From assembly GCA_963971285.1 (NCBI GenBank), contig OZ020246.1, positions 9,903,217 to 9,967,216 on the forward strand: a stretch of 64,000 nt of DNA, in the 5' to 3' direction. Below, piece after piece: positions 34,150 through 45,020 of this stretch. The notes beneath the pieces are model-generated. The model worked only from the letters and a program-made list of their open reading frames with translations. It did no database searches and was not told where the DNA came from. Numbering within the stretch: position 1 is the first letter of the stretch; each line of letters opens with the position of its first letter. The DNA comes from Astropecten irregularis (taxonomy: Eukaryota > Echinodermata > Asteroidea > Paxillosida > Astropectinidae). The position numbers and the translations under genes were made by a program.

Positions 34150-35350
34150 CAATGTTGAGATGTCAAAATTCAAAGTCATTTTTCTTTCAATCAAGTCAAG
34201 TAAGTCAAGTGAAAAAAGCAACTCATGTCCAGCTGATCGAGTCAGAGTTTTCTATTCCTGTACACAACTCTTCATATTCCTAATATCCCACCCTTTCATC
34301 TGACCTTTCATCATCTCAAGTTGTATTTGCCTTTACAGTTCCCTTTCTGTGAGTAATTCCTTTTTCATTTTGCTTGCATTCAACTGCACTCAGCCTCCTG
34401 GGATTGGCATCTCAGTCACCGTGATACTACCCATGTGAGCTCCAGTTCACCCTTCACTGTTGAAGACTCTCACCTCCAGACACCACCTCCAGACACCGCG
34501 GCCACGAACCACCGACAGTCCTGCTTCGAGGGAAAACGCTACACTGCTCCGGGATGAAAGCACTTCAGGTTTATTACTTACATTAATGACTCATTGACAT
34601 TTTGTGAATGAATTGGATTAATCATTTATCTTTGATTGCTAAGCTATGATCATTAATGTTCTGTCTACCTATAACTGCTGTGCTATGTAGTGTACCTTGT
34701 ACACTGCTTACCAGTGTACACTGCTTACCAGTGTACATATTACTTAAAAATATTTCCAGCAAGCAATATTGCTTAGAGTTTACACGCAATAGCCCCTGCT
34801 GTCCTAACCCACAATACCCTGTAACATGCAAGCAATTTGGTGAAGTCATGTTCTCTTAGCAAGAGAATATATAACTTGCTGCCTGATTGCTTGAGAATAG
34901 TTTTGATTGAGCCTGCATACATGTTGAGTTGTGATTATTATGCACAACTCTATAGCAAGTTACAGATGACTGTGTCTGTCATAACTCCAAGTGTCTCCAA
35001 CTCCAAGGATGGTCTGTGATCTCAAGTGACTGCGCTGTTGCCGACAATCTTTTGGCTGCACATTGGCCTCTCTTGACAATGGAGGTGGGAATTCAGAGCA
35101 TCCTCCTGACTCAGACATCCAGTTTTATATCAACTATCCAGCCTGCTTTAACTGTTCCTATCACGGTGGGATGACTATGGCTGTAGGGGACCTGCACATA
35201 GCTAGCATCACCAAGATGTGTGGACGGAGCTATCCTCAAAGGTGAGCTGGGATTGTAAGGTGGCCTGCTTGCCACTGGTTCCTTGGCAAATGCTACAGAG
35301 ACAGTGAACCAATTTCTCATGTTGACTTTTTGGAGGCTTTGCAATCTCTC
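34150..35350. other. Mostly unique stretch with weak exon-like features
   Basis: There is a short triplication of CAGTGTACACTGCTTAC near 34690-34735. A 60-codon frame at 35063-35245 ends beside CTCAAAG-GTGAGC (donor-like at 35242), but it has no homology I can name and no clear acceptor. I would not call a gene here. Confidence 0.3.
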
Positions 35351-35354
35351 AGAC

Positions 35355-37690
35355 TAGCATGTTTCAAGGGCCTTGCCTAAACCTCAGGTTTTTGGTGTTG
35401 CTTGGATACCCTTCTTGACACCAAGTATTTGGGGGGCTGTATTGCCCCAAACTAAGGCCAAGAAAAGCGGTCAATCCTGGTTCATCCTACTGAGGTCAAG
35501 CAGGCTCTAGGACTGTTTACTGCTTGGAAAACTTCCCAAGAACTATGAGCCACTTTCACAGGCTTGGCTTTTGGAGGATTTCTTTTTCCTCATCATCTAT
35601 CTGGCCAGCAGGCATGTGTGGAATTTACTTGGACTAACATGTTTCAAGGGCCTTGCCTAAACCTCAGGTTTTGGTTGTTGCTTGGATACCCTTCTTGACA
35701 CCAAGTATTTGGGGCTGTATTGCCCCAAACTAAGGCCAAGAAAAGCGGTCACTCCTGGTTCATCCTACTGAGGTCAAGCAGGCTCTAGGACTGTTTACTC
35801 CTTGGAAAACTTCCCCAAGACTATGAACCAGTTTCACAGGCTTGGCTGGAGGATTTCTATTTCCTCATCTCTCTGGCCAGCAGGCATGTGTGGAATTTAC
35901 TTGGACTAGCATGTTTCAAGGGCCTTGCCTTAACCTCAGGTTTTGGGTGTTGCTTGGATACCCCTCTTGACACCAAGTATTTGGGGCTGTATTGCCCCAA
36001 ACTAAGGCCAAGAAAAGCGGTCAATCCTGGTTCATCCTACTGAGGTCAAGCAGGCTCTAGGACTGTTTACTGCTTGGAAAACTTCCCAAGAACTATGAGC
36101 CACTTTCACAGGCTTGGCTTTTGGAGGATTTCTTTTTCCTCATCATCTCTCTGGCCAGCAGGCATGTGTGGAATTTACTTGGACTAACATGTTTCAAGGG
36201 CCTTGCCTATTACCTCAGGTTTTGGGTGTTGCTTGGATACCCTTTTTGACACCAAGTATTTGGGGCTGTATTGCCCCAAACTAAGGCCAAAAAAAGCGGT
36301 CACTCCTGGTTCATCCACCTGAGGTCAAGCAGGCTCTAGGACTGTTTACTCCTTGGAAAACTTCCTCAACACTATGAACTAGTTTCACAGGCTGGGTTTT
36401 TGAGGATTTCTATTTCCTCATCATCTCTCTGACCAGCAGGCATGTGTGGAATTTACTTGGACTAACATGTTTCAAGGGCCTTGCCTAAACCTCAGGTTTT
36501 GGTTGTTGCTTGGATACCCTTCTTGACACCAAGTATTTGGGGCTGTATTGCCCCAAACTAAGGCCAAGAAAAGCGGTCACTCCTGGTTCATCCTACTGAG
36601 GTCAAGCAGGCTCTAGGACTGTTTACTCCTTGGAAAACTTCCCCAAGACTATGAACCAGTTTCACAGGCTTGGCTGGAGGATTTCTATTTCATCATCATC
36701 TCTCTGGCCAGCAGGCATGTGTGGAATTTACTTGGACTAGCATGTTTCAAGGGCCTTGCCTTAACCTCAGGTTTTGGGTGTTGCTTGGATACCCCTCTTG
36801 ACACCAAGTATTTGGGGCTGTATTGCCCCAAACTAAGGCCAAGAAAAGCGGTTACTCCTGGTTCATCCTGCTGAGGTCAAGCAGGCCCTAGGACTGTTTA
36901 CTCCTTGAAAAACTTCCCCAGAACTATGAGCCATTTTCACAGGCTTGGCTTTGGGAGGATTTCTATTTCCTCATCATCTCTCTGGCCAGCAGGCATGTGT
37001 GGAATTTACTTGGACTAGCATGTTTCAAGGGCCTTGCCTAAACCTCAGGTTTTGGGTGTTGCTTGGATACCCCTCTTGACACCAAGTATTTGGGGCTGTA
37101 TTGCCCCAAACTAAGGCCAAGAAAAGCGGTTACTCCTGGTTCATCCTGCTGAGGTCAAGCAGGCTCTAGGACTGTTTACTCCTTGGAAAACTTCCCCAGA
37201 ACTATGAGCCAGTTTCACAGGCTTGGCTGGAGGATTTCTTTTTCCTCATCATCTCTCTGGCCAGCAGGCATGTGTGGAATTTACTTGGACTAACATGTTT
37301 CAAGGGCCTTGCCTATTACCCCAGGTTTTGGGTGTTGCTTGGATACCCTTCTTGACACCAAGTATTTGGGGCTGTATTGCCCCAAACTAAGGCCAAGAAA
37401 AGCGGTCACTCCTGGTTCATCCTACTGAGGTCAAGCAGGCTCTAGGACTGTTTACTCCTTGGAAAACTTCCCCAAGACTCTGAAACAGTTTCACAGGCTT
37501 GGCTTTTGGAGGATTTCTATTTCCTCATCGTCTCTCTGGCCAGCAGGCATGTGTGGAATTCCCTTGGACTAACATGTTTCAAAAGCCTTGCCTAATTAAA
37601 CCTCAGGTTTTAGGTGTTGCTTGGATTCAAGTCTGGGGCAATATTGCCCCTAACTAATTCTAAGAAAAGCTGTCACTCTACTGAGGTCAA
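35355..37690. repeat. Tandem array, about 277-bp unit, eight full copies and a partial
   Basis: AAGTATTTGGGG recurs near 35424, 35704, 35976, 36256, 36531, 36807, 37085 and 37358. A ninth, truncated copy near 37575-37690 lacks that part. Units contain the near-palindrome GGGGCTGTATTGCCCC and CTCATCATCTCTCTGGCCAG. Identity between units is high, and two sub-types alternate (TTTTGGAGG versus CTGGAGG near the end of the unit). No frame is open across a whole unit. Confidence 0.92.
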
Positions 37691-37946
37691 GCAGGCTCAA
37701 GGACTGTTTGCTCCTGGGTCTTTCATTAGTGGAAGTACCAAAACCATTCTTCTGGAACAGCCTGGGACATTGAAGGCCATGTGAATGGCCCTCTGTCCAA
37801 CACCCACAGCCATGTTCAACTGCTAGAGCTGGTGGTTTTGCAGACCAGCTTTTGGAGAACTTTTCCGTTCCCATGAACCTGCATCCGTCAGCTTCCCTGG
37901 AGCCTGATCTTGATTCGTTACATGGTCACAGTGCGGATTCATAGTC

Positions 37947-38930
37947 ATTAGAGAGGTTAAGATGCATGCTACGTTAGAAACAAATGCGCGTGATTATGAA
38001 ACGGCATCGGTTATTGAGTTAATAACTTGCGTTGTTCAGTCGCTCATTCATGTACAAAATGTGAAGGGTGGTAAGTGAACATTTTGTTAAAAAATGAAAA
38101 ATCTTCTTCTGTTTGTAGGACTAAATTGAAAGTTACATTTTTTCTTATAACTGCATTAAAAATATTAGGCTTAGCTGTCATTCATATTGTTACGTTTTAT
38201 TCTAATTTATGTGGTTTAGTGAATATTTCTCTACATGTCTTTCTAGATGATTTTTACAATGATCAAACAGACCGCTCAGGCCTAGATGTGTAGCCATATA
38301 AATCATACAAATGCACTAAATTTTGGTGGTTAACAAAAATGGAAACATGTAATGAAATTGTATTTGATTATACAAGTTATTTGAAGAATATTTGAACTAT
38401 CTTACACTGAAATTTGTGTAGGCTTAATTTATAATAACCATCATGGTGGTAGTCTAGGTTGGGGATGTACTTTACCTTTCAGTTTTCTCTTGGGTAAATA
38501 ATTAATTTTATAGTTAGATTATGACATAAAGGAGTGGGATGAATTTGAAGAATTTTCGTTGTTTAGTGATTATATGCTGAGGTGATTATTTTGTTAACAT
38601 GTAGAAGTATTTTAGGATTAATACCATTTGTATGCATATTCTTTAGCTTGGGTGTTTAAACATTAAAGTTTTTATGTGTAATGATTAAATTTGGGAACTT
38701 AAAATATTCATGTAGGCCTATGTTTGTAATATATTTGTTTTAACTTAAACTTCAGACATTTTATCATAACTTTTATCAAGTAAGCATGATTAGTTTGTCA
38801 ATCATTTCATGACAACGTTCAGATGAAGTACTGGCTGGAAGGCAAAGGCGCGTACGCGACGTAATGCCCGTGACCAAAATTATTCTCGCGTTCATGTTCG
38901 CATAAAACCTGCATCTAAAACCTCTCTAAT
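37947..38930. mobile_element. Probable non-autonomous DNA element of about 985 bp
   Basis: The left end ATTAGAGAGGTTAAGATGCA matches the reverse complement of the right end, which reads ATTAGAGAGGTTTTAGATGC. The next 60 bases on each side are also loosely inverted and richer in CpG (AATGCGCGTG left, CGCGTACGCG right). The interior is AT-rich and has no frame longer than 72 codons. The target duplication is unclear, possibly TTA/TAA. Confidence 0.6.
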
Positions 38931-38984
38931 ATTGAATCCTGCAAGTGAATTGTGACCTAGAAGGCTATAACGCTCTCATGAACT

Positions 38985-41640
38985 TCAAGATTGGCCCCAG
39001 CTGTGGAGACCACCTATGTCTGTCGGAGCCCACTGAGGAATTTGAATGATTCTTTGGGACTTCTTGAACTCAGTGAAAGACAAGCATGTGGTGTGACATT
39101 GACGGATCTGGCAGTTGACATGAGGACTGGCTGGTCCGATGGGACAATCTTGCTGGGCAGTGAAGGCGGCTCTATCTAAGGTTAAATGGCCCCTCATATC
39201 TAACCTTAGGTTCCTTTCAGATGTTGAGAAGTCTAGCTAACTTTTCTGTCAGGTTTCCACCTTCCAGGGGTCAGGCCTCTCCATCTGAGGAGCATGTGTT
39301 GAATCTTCAGCAACATGCAGCCGTCTTCCGTCCAGCAGTATTGTGGACCTGGTGTTGAACTGGTTCAGCATTGTGGATCTGGTAGATCTCTGCAGGCTGA
39401 GGATGAAGCCTGAATTCTACTTCACCTGCTTTTCTGCCAGCCACGTCTGCACCAGATTCATCACATAGTGACCATGGTACACCCAGACTAGTCCCCCTTC
39501 TCTGCTGGTGGCTTATTAGTGCTATCTGACAGTGACTGTCATGATCAGCACATTAATCACTAGCAAAGGGGGACCCCTACTTGACCTCTGTCAGTTAGTA
39601 GACCTGCGGATTGCCCCCAAATGTTGGCAGTGCCCAAAGAACAACCAACAATTTTGAGCAGGCATCTTGAGATGAGCAGTTCTGGTGTGATACAAGGATG
39701 CCACATTAGTGACATACAACAATCACCATTGGGGGCCCTGGTCTGGTTGTTTGTGTGCACTAAATGATGTTTGCATCATGGGATCACACTGTCAGTAGCC
39801 CACCTCCTAAGCCAGTGGATTGTGACAGAAAAATGCTTTCCCCACAGTCTGAATCATCCTGATGGAGTAGTATTCTCCCAAGAGTTGCTTAAGTTTATCA
39901 CTCATCCTTTTGATCAACTAAGCTACTCTTGTGAACCTGTTTGCAATCACTTGTTATTGGGTGCCTGGCAACTGATGATGAGCTGTTTTGGTCTCACAAT
40001 GTCAGAGGGGTATGCTCAAATCTTGTATCCATGAGGACTGGCTGGTCATGGGACAATTGTGCTGGGCAGTGAAGGCGGCTCGAAGGTTAAATGGCCCCTC
40101 ATATCTAACCTTGGGTTCCTTTCAGATGTTGAGAAGTCTCGCTAACTTCCTTGTCAGGTTTCCACCTTCCAGGGGTCAGGCCTCTCCATCTGAGGAGCAT
40201 GTGTTGAATCTTCAGCAACATGCAGCCGTCTTCCGTCCAGCAGTATTGTGGACCTGGTGTTGAACTGGTTCAGCATTGTGGATCTGGTAGATCTCTGCAG
40301 GCTGAGGATGAAGCCTGAATTCTACTTCACCTGCTTTTCTGCCAGCCACGTCTGCACCAGATTCATCACATAGTGACCATGGTACACCCATGCTAGTCCC
40401 CCTTCTCTGCTGGTGGCTTATTATAGTGCTATCTGACAGTGACTGTCATGATCAGCACATTAATCACTAGCAAAGGGGGACCCCTACTTGACCTCTGTCA
40501 GTTAGTAGGCATGCGGATTGCCCCAAAATGTTGGCAGTGCCCAAAGAACAACCAACAATTTTGGGCAGGCATCTTGAGATGAGCAGTTCTGGTGTGATAC
40601 AAGGATGCCACATTAGTGACATACAACAATCACCATTGGGGGCCCTGGTCTGGTTGTTTGTGTGCACTAAATGATGTTTGCATCATGGGATCACACTGTC
40701 AGTAGCCCACCTCCTAAGCCAGTGGACTGTGACAGAAAAATGCTCTCTCCACAGTCTGAATCATCCTGATGGAGTAGTATTCTCCCAAGAGTTGCTTAAG
40801 TTTATCACTCATCCTTTTGATCAACTAAGCTACTCTTGTGAACCTGTTTGCAATCACTTGTAATTGGGTGGCTGGCAACTGATGATGAGCTGTTTTGGTC
40901 TCACAATGTCAGAGGGGTATGCTCAAATCTTGTATTCATGAGGACTGGCTGGTCATTGGACAATCTTGCTGGGCAGTGAAGGCGGCTCTAAGGTTACATG
41001 CCCCTCATATCTAACCTTGGGTTCCTTACAGATGTTGAGAAGTCTCACTAACTTCCCTGTCAGGTTTCCACCTTCCATGGGTCAGGCCTCTCCATCTAAG
41101 GAGCATGTCTTGAATCTTCAGCAACATGCAGCCGTCTTTCGTCCAACAGTACTGTGGCCCTGGTGCTGGAATGGTTCAGCATTGTGGATCTGGTAGATCT
41201 CTGCAGGCTGAGGATGAAGCCTGAATTCAACTTCACCTGCTTTTCTGTCAGCCACGTCTGCACCAGATTCATCACATAGTGACATGGTACACCCAGGCTA
41301 GTCCCCCTTCTCTGCTGTTGGCTTATTTGTGCTTTCTGACAGTGACTGTCATGATCAGCACATTAATCACTAACAAAGGGGGACCCCTACCTGACCTCTT
41401 CCTACAGAATTGCCCCCAAATGTTGGCAGTGTCCAAAGAACAACCAACAATTTTGGGCAGGCATCTTGAGATGAGCAGTTCTGGTGTGATGCAAGGATGC
41501 TGCACAGTAGCGACATACAACAATCACCAATGGGGGCCATGGTCTGGTTGTTTGTGTGCACTAACTGATGTTTGCATCATGGGATCACACCATCATCCGA
41601 AGCCCACCTCCTACGTGAGTAGATTGTGACGGCTGAATGG
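38985..41640 (+). repeat. Tandem triplication, about 908-bp unit
   Basis: AGGACTGGCTGGTC begins at 39122, 40032 and 40940. Each unit carries TAACCTTNGGTTCCTTTCAG or a close variant ending at 39220, 40125 and 41031, followed by ATGTTGAGAAGTCT, so an acceptor-like site is kept in all three. Frames on both strands recur between copies (for example minus-strand 39560-39760 and 40467-40667, differing by a few residues). The copies are too similar for this to show selection, and the third copy breaks them. No motif recognised. Confidence 0.85.
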
Positions 41641-41885
41641 TCTCTCCAGTCTGAATCACCCTGATGGAGTAGTATTGCTCTGAATAGCTTCCTTCACTCT
41701 TCCTTTTGATCAACCATAGAGCTGCAAGCTAAGGAACTCTTGTGGACTTGTTTGCACCACAAGCAAATGATCCAGTATTACAATCATCCGTCATTGGGCA
41801 ACCGATGAGCTGATTTGGTCTCACAATGTTAGAGGGGTATCTGACTCCAATGTCCAAGGACGTCTGTGCAAATGTAGTATCACTC

Positions 41886-42590
41886 TACAGGTAAATTGAA
41901 TGATATAGACTCATTTCTCCCTCAGTAGTGAGGGCAGAGTCTATGAATGAATATTTACCTGTAGAGCATCCCTCCTTCATCCCCACTTTGCTATTTTGTA
42001 ACATCTGTTACAAAAGATGGCAGGATATCAGTGTGTAAACTCAATATTGCTAGCATAAGGTAAATTGAATGATGTAGACTCATTTCTCCCTCAGTAGTGA
42101 GGGCAGAGTCTATGAATGAATATTTACCTGTGCAACATCCCTCCTTCATTCCCACTTTGCTCTTTTGTAACACCTGTTACACTTGTTACAAAAGATGGCA
42201 GGACAGCAGTGTGTGTAAACTCAATATTGCTAGCATAAGCTAAATTGAATGATGTAGACTCATTTCTCCCTCAGTAGTGAGGGCAGAGTCTATGAATGAA
42301 TATTTACCTGTGCAACATCCCTCCTTCATCCCCATTTTGCTCTTTTGTAACACCTGTTACAAAATATGGCAGGATATCAGTGTGTAAACTCAATATTGCT
42401 AGCATAAGGTAAATTGAATGATGTAGACTCATTTCTCCCTCAGTAGTGAGAACAGTCTATGAATGAATATTTACCTGTGCAACATCCCTCTTTCATCCCC
42501 ACTTTGCTCTTTTGTAACACTTGTTACAAAAAATGGCAGGACAGCAGTGTGTGTAAACTCAATATTGCTAGCATAAGGGAAATAATGCTT
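41886..42590. repeat. Tandem array with two hairpins per unit, four copies
   Basis: GGTAAATTGAATGAT or a variant starts at about 41890, 42060, 42240 and 42409 (steps of about 170-180). In each unit AGGTAAAT pairs with ATTTACCT about 60 bases on. Inside that, TAGACTC pairs with GAGTCTA, and CCCTCA pairs with TGAGGG around a GTAG loop. A second hairpin, TTTTGTAAC with GTTACAAAA, follows. The fourth copy has lost the innermost pairing (GAGAACAG). The stem is interrupted by an eight-base mismatched loop, so it is a poor microRNA precursor, though structure in RNA or cruciform DNA is possible. Confidence 0.85.
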
Positions 42591-43180
42591 TGTTTTATTT
42601 ATAGTTAACTGTGGTTGATTGCTTGTAGTCAATTTCTTTATGAATCTTTAGACAAACAATAAAAATGCTTAATATTTTGTTATGAAATAAACGTTTCTAA
42701 ATGTAAAATGTACCTTCTGGTGACAAAATGATGATAAGTTTTGTATTAGCCTGAGAAATCACTTACAAAGTAAATATTAAAGATTTTGATTTTTCAAAGA
42801 CTATAAACTTCTTATAGAAGCGTTGTGCATACTTTATCGAGATTATCTATCTTAAGTTATAAGAAATAATAATTAAGTGGTTGTATATTCACAGATGGTT
42901 TTGCTAGTTTGATTCATACATAGCATGTGCATGGCAGACATTTTAAATTGATTCTCTTTACCTTTAAATAGTAATTTAAGGCCCAAATATTTTTGCAGTT
43001 AGAAAAATCCATCATTTATCTTGTTGAATTTGCCCATTTCTTGTATTACCCATAAAGGGTGCTTTTCTTTGACCACTTTATCATACATGTAAATATATTT
43101 ATATAAATTATTTCAGAAATGAGTGTTGGTACTTGGGTTCCATTGGAAATAAAATGATAGCGTGTTTTGAAGGGGTGGTA
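42591..43180. other. AT-rich stretch with no recognised feature
   Basis: No repeats, no open frame of interest and no element ends were found. Confidence 0.5.
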
Positions 43181-43249
43181 CATCACCCCTAGATGGCATC
43201 AGTTTGTGGTGCCTGTGTGCAGAATAAGTTATTTAGATATTAACTTTTA

Positions 43250-43640
43250 GTCATGTCACCTTGGTAAAACTTTAAATCTCTACCTATAGAGGGCGCTATT
43301 ACACATAAATACTTGGCATTATTGCCTTTTTGAAATTGAAGATATACCATTATAGAGGGGGCTATTGATGAACATTTGAGCATTGATTAGTAACGCTCAC
43401 TTTAAAAATCTGTTTGAATCATAGAGGGGGCTATTAATCTCTACTGTTTGAAACTCGACTTCCAGAGGGCGCTCATATGTATTAATTTTTGTGCAAAATT
43501 TGTAGATATATGGAATATATATAACCCAGTAGAGGGCGCTATTTGTGAACATTAAGGTGCTACATGTAGCATGTCTAATGCAAATATATGTGTTAATGCA
43601 GTTTAATTAGTAGAAATTACCTGTAGAGGGCGCTGTTTAT
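43250..43640 (+). promoter_or_regulatory. Cluster of six AGAGGGCGCT-type words, CTCF-like
   Basis: AGAGGGCGCT or AGAGGGGGCT occurs at about 43287, 43356, 43425, 43463, 43531 and 43625, spaced about 40-95 bases. The fifth reads CCAGTAGAGGGCGC (43526-43539) and fits the published vertebrate CTCF core CCASYAGRKGGCRS at every position. The sixth, CCTGTAGAGGGCGC, differs at one position, and the others at two or more. The words sit in a weak 70-90-bp periodic repeat (GAACATT... appears beside several). They may therefore descend from a dispersed repeat rather than be selected binding sites. Confidence 0.4.
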
Positions 43641-43865
43641 TTTAGTACAGCATGCATATGGTAGCTTTGAATTATATAAATTATGGAGTACAAAATAAAG
43701 CATAAACATGCATAATAAAAAGGAAAATTTGCATATTGTTTTCCTGGTTTTGTTTGATCATCAAGTTCTGTATTGTTATTATAATGAGGTCAGGGTTTAT
43801 GTGATTTTTTTTTACGTTGCGCAATCTAACCTTTAAATATTAGTTCCGACGAAATTTTTTCGAAG

Positions 43866-43950
43866 AAGCTCGTGGCTCAGTGGTACAGCTCGCTGACCGC
43901 CAGGCCGGTGGCTGGGGATCAATCCCCGGCGAGAGCTCCGGGGATTTTTT
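43866..43950 (+). tRNA. tRNA-like unit or tRNA-derived SINE head
   Basis: TGGCTCAGTGG matches the internal A box, and GGGATCAATCCCC resembles a B box with A for the first T. A T6 run at 43945-43950 follows directly and would serve as a polymerase III terminator. The 5' GAAGCTC can pair with the 3' GAGCTCC with one mismatch. The D stem does not close and the T loop is too short, so a functional tRNA is doubtful. A pseudogene or SINE head is more likely. Confidence 0.4.
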
Positions 43951-43984
43951 ACCTTAATGGTAAAGAAAAAATATATTAAAGTAA

Positions 43985-44066
43985 AAAAAGAGCACCAGCA
44001 GGGGTTGAACCCAGAACCTCCTGCATGGGGGCTCTATTCCTTTTCCTCTGAGCCATGGCACTTTCT
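43985..44066 (-). tRNA. tRNA-like unit, minus strand
   Basis: Read on the minus strand, AGTGCCATGGCTCAGAGG begins the unit, TGGCTCAGAGG fits the A box and GGGTTCAACCCC fits the B box. The acceptor arms AGTGCCA and TGGTGCT pair over seven positions with two G-T pairs, and GCTC pairs with GAGC in the D arm. The D loop is long (15 bases) and no good anticodon stem forms. It runs into a T7 stretch. Transcription would converge on the unit at 43866. Probably tRNA-derived rather than a working tRNA. Confidence 0.45.
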
Positions 44067-44140
44067 TGAAAATTTAACGGTTTTTCGTATATTTAAAGTT
44101 TAGGTTGTTTGTACTTAGAAATTTTCAGCCAAGTTGATCT

Positions 44141-44660
44141 GCAAGGGGTACCCCTTGCCATTTTGGCCAATTTTGGCCAGTTTCAGGGCTGTGAGCCGGA
44201 GGTCTGAGGACTTGGGGGACTGAGAGTTGGAGACCTGGGGAGTTGGAAATCTGGAGTTGGGCGTCCAAGGGGTACCCCTTGCCAGTTTGGCCAGTCTGAG
44301 GGCTGAGACCTAGAGGCCAGGGTACTTGGAGGGCTGAGAGTTGGAGACCTTAGGAGTTGGAGGTCTGTCAGTTGGCCTACAAGGGGTACCCCTTGCCATT
44401 TTGGCCAGTTTGAGAGCTGTGAGCTGGAGGTCTGAGGACTTGGAAGGCTGAGAGTTGGAGACCTGCAGAGTTGGAGGTCTAACAGTTGACCTCTTAGGGG
44501 TACCCCTGTGAGATCTTGAGAGCTGGATCAAGGCTGATGCTGGAGGACTAGGAGTAAGGAGTTTGTGGCATGGCTTCCAAGTTGTAGGCCTTGAAATTTG
44601 AGAAGTTGGAGGGCTGAGAGCTAAGGGCATGGAAAGGTAGAAGCCTGTTAGTTAGAGGCC
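44141..44660. repeat. Tandem repeat of about 120 bp, each centred on CAAGGGGTACCCCTTG
   Basis: The 16-base perfect palindrome CAAGGGGTACCCCTTG lies at 44142, 44266 and 44380; a decayed version, AGGGGTACCCCT, lies near 44497. Between them run G-rich, purine-biased units with GAGAGTTGGAGACCT and TGAGGACTTGG. The opposite strand gives a 106-codon frame that is an artefact of the lack of stops in the biased repeat. Confidence 0.85.
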
Positions 44661-44796
44661 TGGCTGTTGGAGACCTGGCTGTTGTAGACCTGAAAAGAGA
44701 TCCAGATTTTTGGACAAAGCTGTCAGTTGAACACTTAGACCTGTAGCATAGACCCTATGATTCTATTGATTTAGTGTACAGCACTGTACTTTTCTT

Positions 44797-45020
44797 GAGG
44801 ACTTCCTTAGCGTAAGGGTCTTCTAAGGCAAGCTGGTTGGAAGGCCTTCCAAGAGCTAACTGCTAAGGCCCTTTTTTATGTGATGAAAATGAATTATTTA
44901 GCAAACAAGAGAGGACTTCTTTAGCATAAGGGTCTTCTTAGCCAAGCTGGTTGGAAGGCCTTCCAAGAGCTGATTGCTAAGTCCTTTTTTCATGTGATGA
45001 AAATGAGTTATTTTAGAAAA
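44797..45020. repeat. Tandem duplication of about 115 bp
   Basis: GAGGACTTCCTTAGCGTAAG at 44798 and GAGGACTTCTTTAGCATAAG at 44911 start two copies that share AAGCTGGTTGGAAGGCC and CATGTGATGAAAATGA-like ends. AAGGCCTT and related palindromes are frequent in the unit. Confidence 0.8.

Noticed and set aside
39560..41629. Paired frames recurring in the 908-bp copies as a conserved protein
   Set aside because: The copies are nearly identical at the DNA level, so shared frames are expected. The third copy shifts or stops them.
41886..42590. MicroRNA cluster
   Set aside because: The hairpin stem has an eight-base symmetric mismatch and short helices, which does not fit a typical precursor.
44310..44630. 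106-codon minus-strand frame rich in P, S and T
   Set aside because: It follows from strand-biased purine-rich tandem repeats without stops on one strand. Not conserved between units.
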